A DNA stretch of 14,153 nt. Source: Neisseria perflava. GTDB taxonomy: Bacteria; Pseudomonadota; Gammaproteobacteria; Burkholderiales; Neisseriaceae. This document shows, in pieces, positions 1-6,485 of this stretch; positions within the stretch are counted from its first letter, which is position 1, and the number at the start of each line of letters is the position of its first letter. A program made the position numbers and the translations under genes. The DNA lies in the NCBI RefSeq assembly GCF_024170405.1, contig NZ_JALJYC010000039.1:1-14153 (forward strand). The letters run 5' to 3'. The notes beneath the pieces are model-generated. The model was not told where the DNA came from. It searched no databases and saw only the letters and a program-made list of their open reading frames with translations.

Positions 1-39
1 CTTGTTTTGCTTATAAGGGCTCAGTCGACTTTTTTTCAT
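1..39 (-). CDS. IS1595-family transposase, first 13 codons (partial)
   Basis: Reading leftward from an ATG at 37-39 gives MKKSRLSPYKQNK, which runs off the window. IS1016-type transposases of Neisseria and Haemophilus start very similarly (basic, then SRLS-YKQNK). The same start, in mirror orientation, is at 14117-14153. Only the N-terminus is visible, so the integrity of the transposase cannot be judged. Confidence 0.7.
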   Translation of the reverse strand, partial: MKKSRLSPYKQNK

Positions 40-90
40 GGGATTTATTCTAAATGATTTTGAATAAATCTAGTTATCTAGTACAGCCCC
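1..90 (-). mobile_element. Left IS tip (IS1016-like, IS1595 family), partial
   Basis: The sequence from 90 back to 1 starts GGGGCTGTACTAGATAACTAG, the shape of an IS tip, and is AT-rich unlike the flanking genes. Bases 3-90 are the perfect reverse complement of 14066-14153. Base 90 is the tip and the element extends leftward out of the window. Naming it IS1016-like rests on the transposase N-terminus it encodes (1-39) and on my recollection of the family; the rest of the element is not visible. The next gene's stop codon (95-97) lies only a few bases from the tip. Confidence 0.85.
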
Positions 91-94
91 AAAA

Positions 95-868
95 TTAATG
101 CAGGTTCATGACCCGACGTATTTCGGCGGCGGTTTTATGATTGCGGAACGCCGCACTGCCGCGTTGGAATTTGGCGGAGCTGGCAAGGTTGCCGGTGATG
201 ACCGGTTCGCAGCCCGCCGCCGTCACCAAGGCTGCGACTTGCTGCAATGCCGCTTGATCGTCGGAAGCCAGCGGCACGCCCAATTTATTGTTTGAACGTT
301 CGGAAGAGGCCTCGATTTGGGTGGCATCCACCGAGCTGAACGCGCGTACCAAACGGGTGTTCGGCAATAACTGCGCGGTCAGCAAGCCTATGCTGCCCAA
401 GGCGAAGCCGCGCCGTTCCATTTCGCTGCCGCCGGACGGGTTGCTGGAGTCAATCACAATCTTGCCGCGCAGGTTGGCGCCGAAATCGCGGTTGATTTGC
501 GCCAACGATTCATAAGGAACGGCAAACAGCACAATATCGCCGAACTTGGTCGCTTCCTCCACCGAACCGGCGTGTGCCAGCGGATTGTCCGCCACGCCGT
601 ATTGCTGCATACGGCGGCACACGTTGTCCAAATCGCGCGAGGCGAACATCACTTCATAATCGCTGTTTACCCAACGGCTGCCGATGGTGGTTGCCTGCCA
701 GCCGCCCACTACCGCCAAACGCGGTTTGCCGCCTTGTTGCGCCGACGGCGCAGAGGAAGATTGTATACCGGTATTAGCGCCGCTTTGCGTTTGACCGCAA
801 GCCGGCAATGCTGCCAGAGCTGCCCCCGCCATCAGGGTTTTAATTAGGTTTCTACGGGTAAATGCCAT
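95..868 (-). CDS. Tat-exported lipoprotein with F420-reductase/NAD(P)-binding-like Rossmann domain
   Basis: 257 residues. The N-terminus TRRNLIKTL is a twin-arginine motif, followed by a hydrophobic stretch and the lipobox LPAC (Cys24), so the mature protein should be a Tat-exported lipoprotein. After a Ser/Gln/Gly-rich linker (about 25-47), residues 49-250 resemble the NADP-dependent F420 oxidoreductase family: a first beta strand (LAVVGG), a second strand ending ASRD, DIVLFAVPYESL, IVIDSSNP, and a C-terminal VTAAGCEPV strand. The usual GxGxxG loop is replaced by GGWQATTIG, so dinucleotide binding is doubtful. AAGGAGAGC lies just upstream of the ATG. The TAA stop is 4 bases from the left IS tip, so the natural C-terminus could have been altered. 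It is preceded by the conserved 5' block shared with three other units here. The substrate is unknown. Confidence 0.8.
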   Translation of the reverse strand: MAFTRRNLIKTLMAGAALAALPACGQTQSGANTGIQSSSAPSAQQGGKPRLAVVGGWQATTIGSRWVNSDYEVMFASRDLDNVCRRMQQYGVADNPLAHAGSVEEATKFGDIVLFAVPYESLAQINRDFGANLRGKIVIDSSNPSGGSEMERRGFALGSIGLLTAQLLPNTRLVRAFSSVDATQIEASSERSNNKLGVPLASDDQAALQQVAALVTAAGCEPVITGNLASSAKFQRGSAAFRNHKTAAEIRRVMNLH

Positions 869-891
869 TTTTTAGCTCTCCTTTTCGTTGT

Positions 892-980
892 TTGATGCAG
901 CTATTTTCGGCGAAATGACTTAAAAGAAAAATAGGGAATTTTTGATAAGGTTTAGAAAGAAAATTTCTTAATATAAATAG
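892..980 (-). promoter_or_regulatory. Conserved 5' block, copy A (upstream of the Tat lipoprotein)
   Basis: Read on the minus strand this has an AT-rich block (TTAAGAAATTTTC, then TCTAAACCTTATCAAAAATT, then CCTATTTTTC) and, about 30 bases on, AAAATAGCTGCATCAAACAA. The same order of motifs is found upstream of the genes starting at 3451, 4460 and 5508. In this copy the -10 is degenerate (AAAATA instead of TATAAT). The regulatory role is inferred from position and conservation. Confidence 0.55.
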
Positions 981-1030
981 AAAAATGCCGTCTGAAAGTA
1001 CGGTGGGTTTTTGGCAAGTTTTTATAACAA

Positions 1031-1062
1031 AATGCCGTCTGAAAACTTTTTCAGACGGCATT
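1031..1062 (-). terminator. Paired-DUS hairpin terminator of the CocE-type hydrolase gene
   Basis: ATGCCGTCTGAA (1032-1043) and its reverse complement (1050-1061) form a perfect stem with a short loop, 17 bases past the stop of the hydrolase. On the minus strand it is followed by TTTTGTTATAAA. Inverted DUS pairs acting as terminators are well known in Neisseria. A further single DUS is at 985-996. Confidence 0.85.
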
Positions 1063-1078
1063 GTCGTGCTCAACGCTT

Positions 1079-2986
1079 TTACCACACCAGCGGATGGGTA
1101 ACGTTGGTATCCATCGGCAGGAGGTTGTCTTCCACCGCAGCGCTGTCGCCTTTTTCAATACGACGCAGGCTTTCGTTCCAAAGCAAGCCCAGTTTACCTT
1201 CTTTGACGCCGGCAAACGTTTTATACGGCAGTTGCGGCAGATTCAGGCTGCTCGGGGTGTCTTTGCCGTATAAAACGGTATAAACACCGCCCGGGATACT
1301 GGCTTCTTGCGCCTTAGTCAGACGGCAAGGTTCGGTGTCGTTTTTCGGCATGGCACCTTGTTTCGGACAACGCGCTTCAGGCGTTTGCGTGGTCAGCTCA
1401 AAACGCAAGCGGTGGTTCGGCTGTACGCCCCATTGACGCGGTGATAATGCCAGATCAAAGCGGTAAGTGCTGTTCGGTTCGAGTAGGGTTTCTTTGTCCA
1501 ATTTCGGCCATGCCCACGTGATCACGCCTTGGCTATCTTTCCAGCTTTTTGCCTCGTCCAATTCATGCTGGCTGCCGAGCACCGCACCGCGGCTAATCAG
1601 GGTTTCCGTGCCGTTCGGCGCAACGTCATACAAGCGGCCGATTAACAGCATATTTTGATTGGAGGATTTGGCGTAAATGGTCGCCGTTATCCCGCCGGAT
1701 AAGGTCGCGCCGTCTTTGAGCGGCAGACTTAAGTAGCTTAATGTGCCGTCGTTATCGCTCGGCTGGGCATAACGCAGGGTGTCGCTGCCGCTTTGGCTGT
1801 TTTTGAGCGATAATGAACCGCTTGCCAGTTGCCATTGGGTCGCCTCCACTTGCTCAAAGCCTTTCAGATTCAGCCAACGGTCGGTACCGCGTTCAAATAC
1901 GTGCATCGGTGTTTGGGTGTTTTGCAGACCGGTGTTTTCGCCTTTCACCCAAGTGTTGAACCATTCCAGTGCCAAGCCCATATCCAGCCCCTGACCGTGA
2001 TCCCAGCCGCCCATAATCAGTTGCCATTTGGGCGAAGTTGGTTGGTTTGACGACATCGGCGCAAACACATCGCGTCCGGCATAGGCGTTTTGCAAGGCTT
2101 GATAAGCACGCACCGCGCCCATTTCTACCACGCCTTTCCAGCCCGCCCACAACAAGACGGGTACATCGTTGACAACGATATTTTCCGCCAATTTAGCGCT
2201 GCCGCGTTCGCGCCAGTAGTCGCCGCCCGCCAATCCTTGGTCTTTACCGCTTAGCACATCTTGGGTTAGGGCGTTAAAGAAACGTCCGCCCGCAGCAGTG
2301 TCGCCGGTCAGATTTTGCCCGAATGCGTCAAACAGCCAGAAACTTTGGGGCGGCATACCGGCATTGAGCCAAGATTGGCGCGACATATTTTCCAGCCCCG
2401 AGCAGGCGGCAATCACCGCTTTCAGCGGCGAATTTTTACCCGCATAAGCCGCATCATTCAAAGCAATCGCGCCCGGCCACGAGCAGCCGATAAGCGCTAC
2501 TTTGCCGTCTGAACCCTGCAATTTGCTGCCTGCCCAGTCGATAATGTTTTTACCGTCTTCGCCGTCGCGCTTACCTAAGAAATTGATTTCGCCCTCGGAT
2601 TTACCCGTGCCGCGCGCCCGCACTTTCATGGAAATATAACCGTGTTCGGCAAAGAAACTGTTGACCGGAATCACTGCGCCGAAGCGTTCATAAGGCATAT
2701 GCTCCACAATGACAGGGAAATTACCTGCCGCCCGTTTGCCGTTGGCAAGGTCGGTAGGGTAAGCAATATCCGCATCCAATTTCACGCCGTCGTCCATGGT
2801 GATTTTCACGTTTTTGACGATTTCGGCACCATAACGGGCGGCAGGCATGCGCCAGCCTTGCGGATATTCCACTTGGGTGGCCTCTAGCGCGGTTTGCACT
2901 TGATAAGTTTGCGTTGCCGCCGCATGAGCGGTGAATGTTGTAGCCAACGCCATGCCGAGTAGGCTGATTTTAATTAACTGTTTCAT
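1079..2986 (-). CDS. Exported CocE/NonD-type alpha/beta hydrolase (X-Pro dipeptidyl-peptidase S15 family)
   Basis: 635 residues with a Sec signal peptide (MKQLIKISLLGMALATTFTAHA, cleavage after AHA), so periplasmic or exported. The catalytic alpha/beta-hydrolase domain comes first: oxyanion-region VEHMPYERF, VRARGTGKSEG (about 122-132), and the nucleophile elbow GCSWPG with Ser169. The catalytic His is in GGWDHG (His330). The family's acid normally sits in a GWYD motif; here the equivalent is AGWKGVVEMG (282-290), with Gly285 where Asp is expected. Residues from about 360 on form the C-terminal jelly-roll domain (ATIYAKSSNQNMLLIGRLYDVAPNG). The family hydrolyses esters, amides or acyl-peptide bonds; the substrate is unknown. 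It lies 27 bases after the NTF2-like gene and probably shares its transcript. The ribosome-binding site is weak, so translation may be coupled to the upstream gene. Confidence 0.85.
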   Translation of the reverse strand: MKQLIKISLLGMALATTFTAHAAATQTYQVQTALEATQVEYPQGWRMPAARYGAEIVKNVKITMDDGVKLDADIAYPTDLANGKRAAGNFPVIVEHMPYERFGAVIPVNSFFAEHGYISMKVRARGTGKSEGEINFLGKRDGEDGKNIIDWAGSKLQGSDGKVALIGCSWPGAIALNDAAYAGKNSPLKAVIAACSGLENMSRQSWLNAGMPPQSFWLFDAFGQNLTGDTAAGGRFFNALTQDVLSGKDQGLAGGDYWRERGSAKLAENIVVNDVPVLLWAGWKGVVEMGAVRAYQALQNAYAGRDVFAPMSSNQPTSPKWQLIMGGWDHGQGLDMGLALEWFNTWVKGENTGLQNTQTPMHVFERGTDRWLNLKGFEQVEATQWQLASGSLSLKNSQSGSDTLRYAQPSDNDGTLSYLSLPLKDGATLSGGITATIYAKSSNQNMLLIGRLYDVAPNGTETLISRGAVLGSQHELDEAKSWKDSQGVITWAWPKLDKETLLEPNSTYRFDLALSPRQWGVQPNHRLRFELTTQTPEARCPKQGAMPKNDTEPCRLTKAQEASIPGGVYTVLYGKDTPSSLNLPQLPYKTFAGVKEGKLGLLWNESLRRIEKGDSAAVEDNLLPMDTNVTHPLVW

Positions 2987-3013
2987 AAGGTTTTGTCCAT
3001 TTTGAGAATGATT

Positions 3014-3451
3014 TTAGCCCATTACGCGGTCTTCGCTGATTAAGAAGTGCGCCACGCGTTTGGCAATCAGCCATTGACCGTTTACGCGGCGGTAGCTGTC
3101 GTTGTAGCGCACATAGTGGGAAAGCATCATCGGTTTGCCGTCTTTTTCATGGGTCAACGCCACTTGGCAATAGCTGACACCCTCGGCGCTGTCGCCGTTT
3201 AATTCCACGGTTTGCTGGCCGTTTAAGTGATACACCTTGTCAAACAGCGCCAAATAATCGCTAAAGACTTTGCCGATGGCTTCACGCCCGTTGGCGCTGG
3301 CGAACAATTCACCGTCGATATAGGTTTCTACCACCGCATCTTCGGTGAACAAGGGCAGTTGGTCGGCGACATTTTTCTCATCCGCCAGATTAGAGAAATG
3401 ATCGACGACATATTTGATATCGAAACGGTCTTGGATTTGTTGCACGTTCAT
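3014..3451 (-). CDS. NTF2-like/SnoaL-like small protein
   Basis: 145 residues without signal peptide or membrane segment. The pattern (N-terminal helix with DRFDIKYVVDHFSNLADEKN, then FTEDAVVETYIDG, an IGKVFSDYL helix, and a beta sheet ending SHYVRYNDSYRRVNGQWLIAKRV) is that of the SnoaL-like branch of the NTF2 fold. The family includes isomerases, cyclases, dehydratases and ligand-binding proteins, so no reaction can be named. The start is set by AGAAGGAAAA a few bases upstream of the ATG. It is first in a likely two-gene unit with the CocE-type hydrolase (27-base gap). Its 5' region carries copy B of the conserved promoter block. Confidence 0.8.
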   Translation of the reverse strand: MNVQQIQDRFDIKYVVDHFSNLADEKNVADQLPLFTEDAVVETYIDGELFASANGREAIGKVFSDYLALFDKVYHLNGQQTVELNGDSAEGVSYCQVALTHEKDGKPMMLSHYVRYNDSYRRVNGQWLIAKRVAHFLISEDRVMG

Positions 3452-3481
3452 TGTGTTTTCCTTCTAAAGGTTGATGTTCAG

Positions 3482-3570
3482 TTGATGAGGCGTATTATAT
3501 AAATTCTGTTTTATCGGATAAATAGGGTAAATTTTCTAACGTTTATAAAATTTTTTTCTGAATTTAGGGT
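3482..3570 (-). promoter_or_regulatory. Conserved 5' block, copy B (upstream of the NTF2-like gene)
   Basis: On the minus strand: TTCAGAAAAAAATTTTATAA, then CGTTAGAAAATTTA, CCCTATTTATCC, a spacer, the -10 TATAAT (3494-3499) and six bases later CATCAACTGA. The order and most bases match copies A, C and D. TATAAT and its spacing to the presumed start are sound sigma70 features; no good -35 box is visible, so an activator is likely (inference). Confidence 0.6.
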
Positions 3571-3576
3571 ATAAAA

Positions 3577-3609
3577 ATGCCGTCTGAACATTTAATTTTC
3601 AGACGGCAT
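3577..3609 (-). terminator. Paired-DUS terminator after the SDR gene
   Basis: ATGCCGTCTGAA (3577-3588) pairs with its inverted copy at 3598-3609. On the minus strand the stem is followed by TTTTTATA. It lies about 40 bases past the SDR stop and directly upstream of promoter block B. Confidence 0.85.
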
Positions 3610-3638
3610 TACTCTGTCAAAAAACTTTTAAAAATCTG

Positions 3639-3647
3639 ACCGCGCTT
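3639..3647 (-). repeat. Haemophilus-type uptake sequence, one mismatch
   Basis: The minus strand reads AAGCGCGGT, one base from the Pasteurellaceae core AAGTGCGGT, followed by CAGATTTTT as in the extended consensus. It begins directly after the TAA stop (3648-3650) of the SDR gene. Confidence 0.5.
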
Positions 3648-4460
3648 TTACACTTCGCCATACCAAAATTTGGCTGTTGCACCGCCGTCGATTAAGAAAT
3701 CGGAGCCGGTGATGTAGCCGCTGTTCATCATTACGGCGGCGAGTTCGGCCACTTCGTCCGGGCTGCCGCCGCGACGTGCGGGAATGGAAGCCAGCATATT
3801 GCGGTAGAATTCGCCGCGGGTTTCGCTGGTCAGTTCATCTAAAGCAAGCGGGGTGAAAATAATGCCCGGGCTGATGCAGTTGACGCGCGCGCCTCTGTCG
3901 CCCCAGCACACTGCTTGGGCTTGTACGCGTAAGGCGTTGCAGCGTTTGGAGATTTGATAGGCGCGCAGGCTGTCGTCGATGGCTTTCACAATCGGCAAAT
4001 CCAATAATTCTTCTGTCGGCGTAATGGCCAAGGCTTTGATGTCTTCAGCGCTCAACGGTTCTAAGCGGAAAGCGGATTGCGAACCGGTCATCAGCGCAGA
4101 GCCGCCTTCAGCAACGATTTCGCCGAAAATATCCAATACCAACGCCGTGCCGTATAAATCCGCTTTCAAAATATCAGCGGGGCTGGCTTGCGACGGCGAA
4201 CGGCCGGCGGTGTTGATGATGCGGTATACATCGCCTAATTTTGCGGCTTGGTCGGCCAAGGCTTGCACGGATTCGCGGCTGGCAACATCCACTTGTGCGG
4301 TGGAGCATTCAAAACCCGCTTCACGCAAGGTTTTGGCTGCGGCTTCGGCATTTTCCTGACGGATGTCGGCAACTAAAACGTGGTTGCCCACACTCACGCG
4401 GCGGGCGATGGTAATGGCGATTGAGCCGGATCCGATTACAACGGTAACTTTTTTGTTCAT
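3648..4460 (-). CDS. SDR-family NAD(P)-dependent oxidoreductase
   Basis: 270 residues, a classical short-chain dehydrogenase/reductase, cytoplasmic. Visible motifs: a cofactor loop GSGSIAITIA (10-19) in place of the usual TGxxxGIG; Asp32 after the second strand (VADIR), which favours NAD over NADP; IINTAG (81-86) for NNAG; catalytic Ser127 or Ser129 in GSQSA; YQISK with Tyr168 and Lys172; and ISPGIIFTP (196-204). An insertion around 130-165 gives an unusually long substrate loop. The substrate is unknown. A strong ribosome-binding site (AGAAGGAAAA) supports the start. The gene stands alone between its own copy of the conserved 5' block and a paired-DUS terminator. Confidence 0.88.
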   Translation of the reverse strand: MNKKVTVVIGSGSIAITIARRVSVGNHVLVADIRQENAEAAAKTLREAGFECSTAQVDVASRESVQALADQAAKLGDVYRIINTAGRSPSQASPADILKADLYGTALVLDIFGEIVAEGGSALMTGSQSAFRLEPLSAEDIKALAITPTEELLDLPIVKAIDDSLRAYQISKRCNALRVQAQAVCWGDRGARVNCISPGIIFTPLALDELTSETRGEFYRNMLASIPARRGGSPDEVAELAAVMMNSGYITGSDFLIDGGATAKFWYGEV

Positions 4461-4495
4461 TTTGATTTTCCTTCTGTTGGATTAATGTTTTGTTT

Positions 4496-4580
4496 CGATG
4501 AAGCGCATTATAGGCTGTTTCATCTGGTTTAAAAATAGCTGAATTTTTCTAGCACTTATCAAATTTTTTTCTTAATTAGC
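4496..4580 (-). promoter_or_regulatory. Conserved 5' block, copy C (upstream of the SDR gene)
   Basis: On the minus strand: TTAAGAAAAAAATTTGATAA, then TGCTAGAAAAATTCAG, CTATTTTTAA, a spacer, CCTATAATGC (-10 at 4507-4512) and CATCGAAACAAAACA. The last 15 bases are identical to copy D. A single DUS (4586-4597) abuts the upstream edge. Confidence 0.6.
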
Positions 4581-4597
4581 GGTCTATGCCGTCTGAA

Positions 4598-4614
4598 AAA
4601 AGCTGCAGGCTTTT
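4598..4614 (-). terminator. Candidate hairpin terminator after the FGE-like pseudogene
   Basis: On the minus strand AAAAGC and GCTTTT form a short stem around CTGCA, running into further Ts and a single DUS (4586-4597). It lies about 75 bases past the stop at 4687. A GC-rich palindrome (CCCCCGCAGGGG, about 4633-4644) lies between. There is no paired DUS here, unlike at the neighbours. Confidence 0.4.
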
Positions 4615-4658
4615 GAGCGTTGCGTCAGCAGCGCCCCCGCAGGGGTGAGCAAACGGAC

Positions 4659-4686
4659 AAAAACTTTCCAAAAACCGACCGCACTT
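4659..4686 (-). repeat. Haemophilus-type uptake sequence, perfect core
   Basis: The minus strand reads AAGTGCGGT (4678-4686), then CGGTTTTTGGAAAGTTTTT, which fits the extended Pasteurellaceae USS with two AT-rich segments about one helical turn apart. It starts directly after the TAA stop (4687-4689) of the FGE-like gene. Confidence 0.75.
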
Positions 4687-5508
4687 TTATTTGTCTTCCA
4701 TCACCAGACGGAAGCCCACGCTGATGCCGCGATAGTCGGCGTCATAAGGTTTGCGCCACGCGCTGTGCCAGCCGTCGGCGGTATTATGCCAACTGCCGCC
4801 GCGCACGGTTTTTTGTTCGGTGGCGGCGGAATCGTAAGTCGGGCGGTAGCTATCCTGTACCCATTCCCACGCATTGCCGTAGATGTCGTACACGCCCCAC
4901 GGGTTCGGCTGTTTGCTGCCTACAGGGTGGCTGCCGCCTGTGGCGAAGTTTTCGCCGTACCACGCGTAATCGCCCAAAGTGCGGTCGGAATCGCCGAAGA
5001 AATAACGCGTAGTCGTACCGGCGCGGGCAACGTATTCCCATTCCGCCTCTGTCGGCAAGCGGTAGCGGTGTTGCGGGTCAAGCGCATTTAATTTGGCAAT
5101 AAATTCCTGCGCGTCGTTCCAGGAAACCGTGGCGGGGTGGTTGTCGCGGGTAATGCGTTTTGCCATGCCCGGCAAGCGGTAATACGGGTTGGAGCGGTCG
5201 CGGTCAAACGCACCTTCGTTCATCACCTTGCGCCAATCGCCTTGGGTAACTTCGTATTGACCGATATAAAAAGCGCGGTCGATTTTTTCCAAATGCTGCG
5301 GCTTTTCACGCGCATCCGCATCCGCTTCACTCGAACCCATCAAATAGCTGCCTGCGGGAATTTGGATAAAAGTCATGCCGAGCGGGTTGGTGACATGTTT
5401 GAAATCGGCGGTTTTTACCTATGCAGGCGGTTGCGGCGCCGATTGGCTTTCAGACGGCATACAGGCGGTCAGGCTCAATGCCAGCAGGGTGGTTAGCGAT
5501 TTTTTCAT
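4687..5508 (-). pseudogene. Formylglycine-generating-enzyme-like (SUMF1) lipoprotein, interrupted by TAG
   Basis: One reading frame runs from ATG at 5508 (AAAGGA upstream) to 4687, broken only by TAG at 5419-5421 (codon 30). Before the stop: MKKSLTTLLALSLTAC, a lipoprotein signal with lipobox LTAC (Cys16), then MPSE, encoded by a DUS (5449-5460). After it: VKTADFKHVTNPLGMTFIQI and a complete FGE-sulfatase domain (MGSS; EVTQGDW; HPATVSWNDAQEF; YRLPTEAEWEYVARAG; NPWGVYDIYGNAWEWVQD; VRGGSWHN; VGFRLV). The Cys pair of true FGE is absent near RGGSW, as in many bacterial lookalikes, so oxidation of a sulfatase Cys is unlikely. A 229-residue protein from the ATG at 5376 would lack a signal peptide and has no visible ribosome-binding site. 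Amber read-through, or a sequencing error, cannot be excluded. Confidence 0.8.
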
Positions 5509-5536
5509 GATGGTTTTCCTTTGTGCTGTTTTGTTT

Positions 5537-5624
5537 CGATGGGTGCATTATAGGAAAACGGATTAGGCGGATAAATAGTGTAATTTTGATAGGGTTTAGA
5601 AATATATTTTCTGAATCAAGAGAT
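5537..5624 (-). promoter_or_regulatory. Conserved 5' block, copy D (upstream of the FGE-like gene)
   Basis: On the minus strand: TTCAGAAAATATATTTCTAA, then ACCCTATCAAAATTAC, ACTATTTATCC, a spacer, CCTATAATGC (-10 at 5547-5552) and CATCGAAACAAAACAG. It matches copies A-C over its whole length. It lies directly next to the DUS hairpin element at 5627-5692. Confidence 0.6.
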
Positions 5625-5626
5625 AA

Positions 5627-5692
5627 AAAGGCCGTCTGAACGGGTGTGAAAACGAAATCAAAGATTTCTGTCACGCCGTTCAGACGGCCTTT
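5627..5692 (-). terminator. 67-bp-class nested DUS hairpin, copy 1 (terminator of the toxin-antitoxin unit)
   Basis: A 17-bp stem AAAGGCCGTCTGAACGG (5627-5643 with 5676-5692) is built on an AG-type DUS. The loop contains a second hairpin, GAAATC-AAA-GATTTC. Almost the same element, loop included, occurs at 10333-10397. It lies 35 bases past the toxin stop. Confidence 0.75.
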
Positions 5693-5727
5693 CGGATGAA
5701 TTTTATTTCAATATTAAAATATGATGA

Positions 5728-6147
5728 TTACGCACCAAACGGGTTGAATACCTGCACGCCTAAATCGGTAAAATCCTTTTCGTTGCGCGTAATCAGGGTC
5801 AAGCCGTGCTGGATGGCTTGGACGGCAATCCAGGCATCGTTTTCCGGGCTGCGGTCGGGGACGTGCAGCTTGGCGCAGATTTCGGCGGTGGCGGCATCCA
5901 CGGGCAGAATGCGGGTTTTGAACTCTTTTTTGACAATCTGCTCCAACCAAGTCCGTAATATCCGGCCTTGCGCCGAGTCTTTACGCTCCATGCCCAATGC
6001 GCCGCGCTCAAGCTCCATTAAGACGATGGCGGACAGATAAAAAAATTCGCCGTTTTGCTCGGACACCCAAGCGGCGACATTCGGATTGCCTCTGCCGATG
6101 GCCACTTTGCGCATTTCGCTGATGATGTTGGTATCAAGTAAATACAT
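5728..6147 (-). CDS. PIN-domain toxin, VapC/FitB-like
   Basis: 139 residues, a complete PIN-domain ribonuclease. It has the acidic residues that hold the metal: Asp5 in LLDTN, Glu45 in LMELERG, Asp104 in PENDAWIA, and a fourth position around 122-125 (RNEKDF). FNPF near the C-terminus and the overall pattern resemble FitB of N. gonorrhoeae. VapC toxins cleave tRNA or rRNA; this target is unknown. The ATG overlaps the antitoxin's TGA by one base, so translation is coupled. No lesions are visible. Transcription probably ends at the DUS hairpin at 5627-5692. Confidence 0.88.
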   Translation of the reverse strand: MYLLDTNIISEMRKVAIGRGNPNVAAWVSEQNGEFFYLSAIVLMELERGALGMERKDSAQGRILRTWLEQIVKKEFKTRILPVDAATAEICAKLHVPDRSPENDAWIAVQAIQHGLTLITRNEKDFTDLGVQVFNPFGA

Positions 6148-6416
6148 CAGTCAAACTCCACCGGTCGGCGTTGCGCGGTAGAGCGGAGCGGAATTTCCAA
6201 TTCAATATCCGCCACCGCTGCCAACAGTTCGGGGTCGGCTTGCTGGAAGACTTCCAACAGCGTTTTCGGCTTGTCGGCGATTTTCTGATATTCCTGATAA
6301 CTCATCACCACCAAATCCGGTTCGCCGCGCTGGGTAATCAAGAGCGGCGCACGGCGCGCGGCCTTTTGCGCTTCATTGGTGCGCTGGTTGAATTCGCGGC
6401 TGGTCATGGTTTGCAT
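6147..6416 (-). CDS. Phd/YefM-type antitoxin
   Basis: 89 residues starting at the ATG at 6416 (MQTMTSREFNQ), chosen because AGGAG lies 7 bases upstream; the open frame continues to 6479 without a better start. The N-terminal half is a Phd/YefM DNA-binding fold (SREFNQRTNEAQKAARRAPLLITQRGEPDLVVMSYQEYQKI). The C-terminal part is the acidic toxin-binding tail (ELLAAVADIELEIP). It should neutralise the PIN toxin encoded just downstream and repress the shared promoter. Phd with VapC is a common pairing, although FitA of gonococcus itself is a ribbon-helix-helix protein. Confidence 0.85.
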   Translation of the reverse strand: MQTMTSREFNQRTNEAQKAARRAPLLITQRGEPDLVVMSYQEYQKIADKPKTLLEVFQQADPELLAAVADIELEIPLRSTAQRRPVEFD

Positions 6417-6485
6417 GGCGGTTCTCCTCTGCTGGCTTGAAGTTGTATATATGTTAATACATTGGGCGACGCAGTGCAAGGGGAA

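Noticed and set aside
852..1085. 77-codon frame across the region upstream of the Tat lipoprotein gene
   Set aside because: It runs through the promoter block and paired-DUS terminator, with no ribosome-binding site and AT-driven composition.
4633..4644. GC-rich palindrome CCCCCGCAGGGG as a terminator
   Set aside because: The stem is only about four base pairs and no T run follows on either strand.
4687..5376. Intact cytoplasmic 229-residue FGE-like enzyme starting at 5376
   Set aside because: There is no ribosome-binding site at that ATG, and the upstream in-frame sequence supplies a lipoprotein signal, so a broken longer gene explains the data better.
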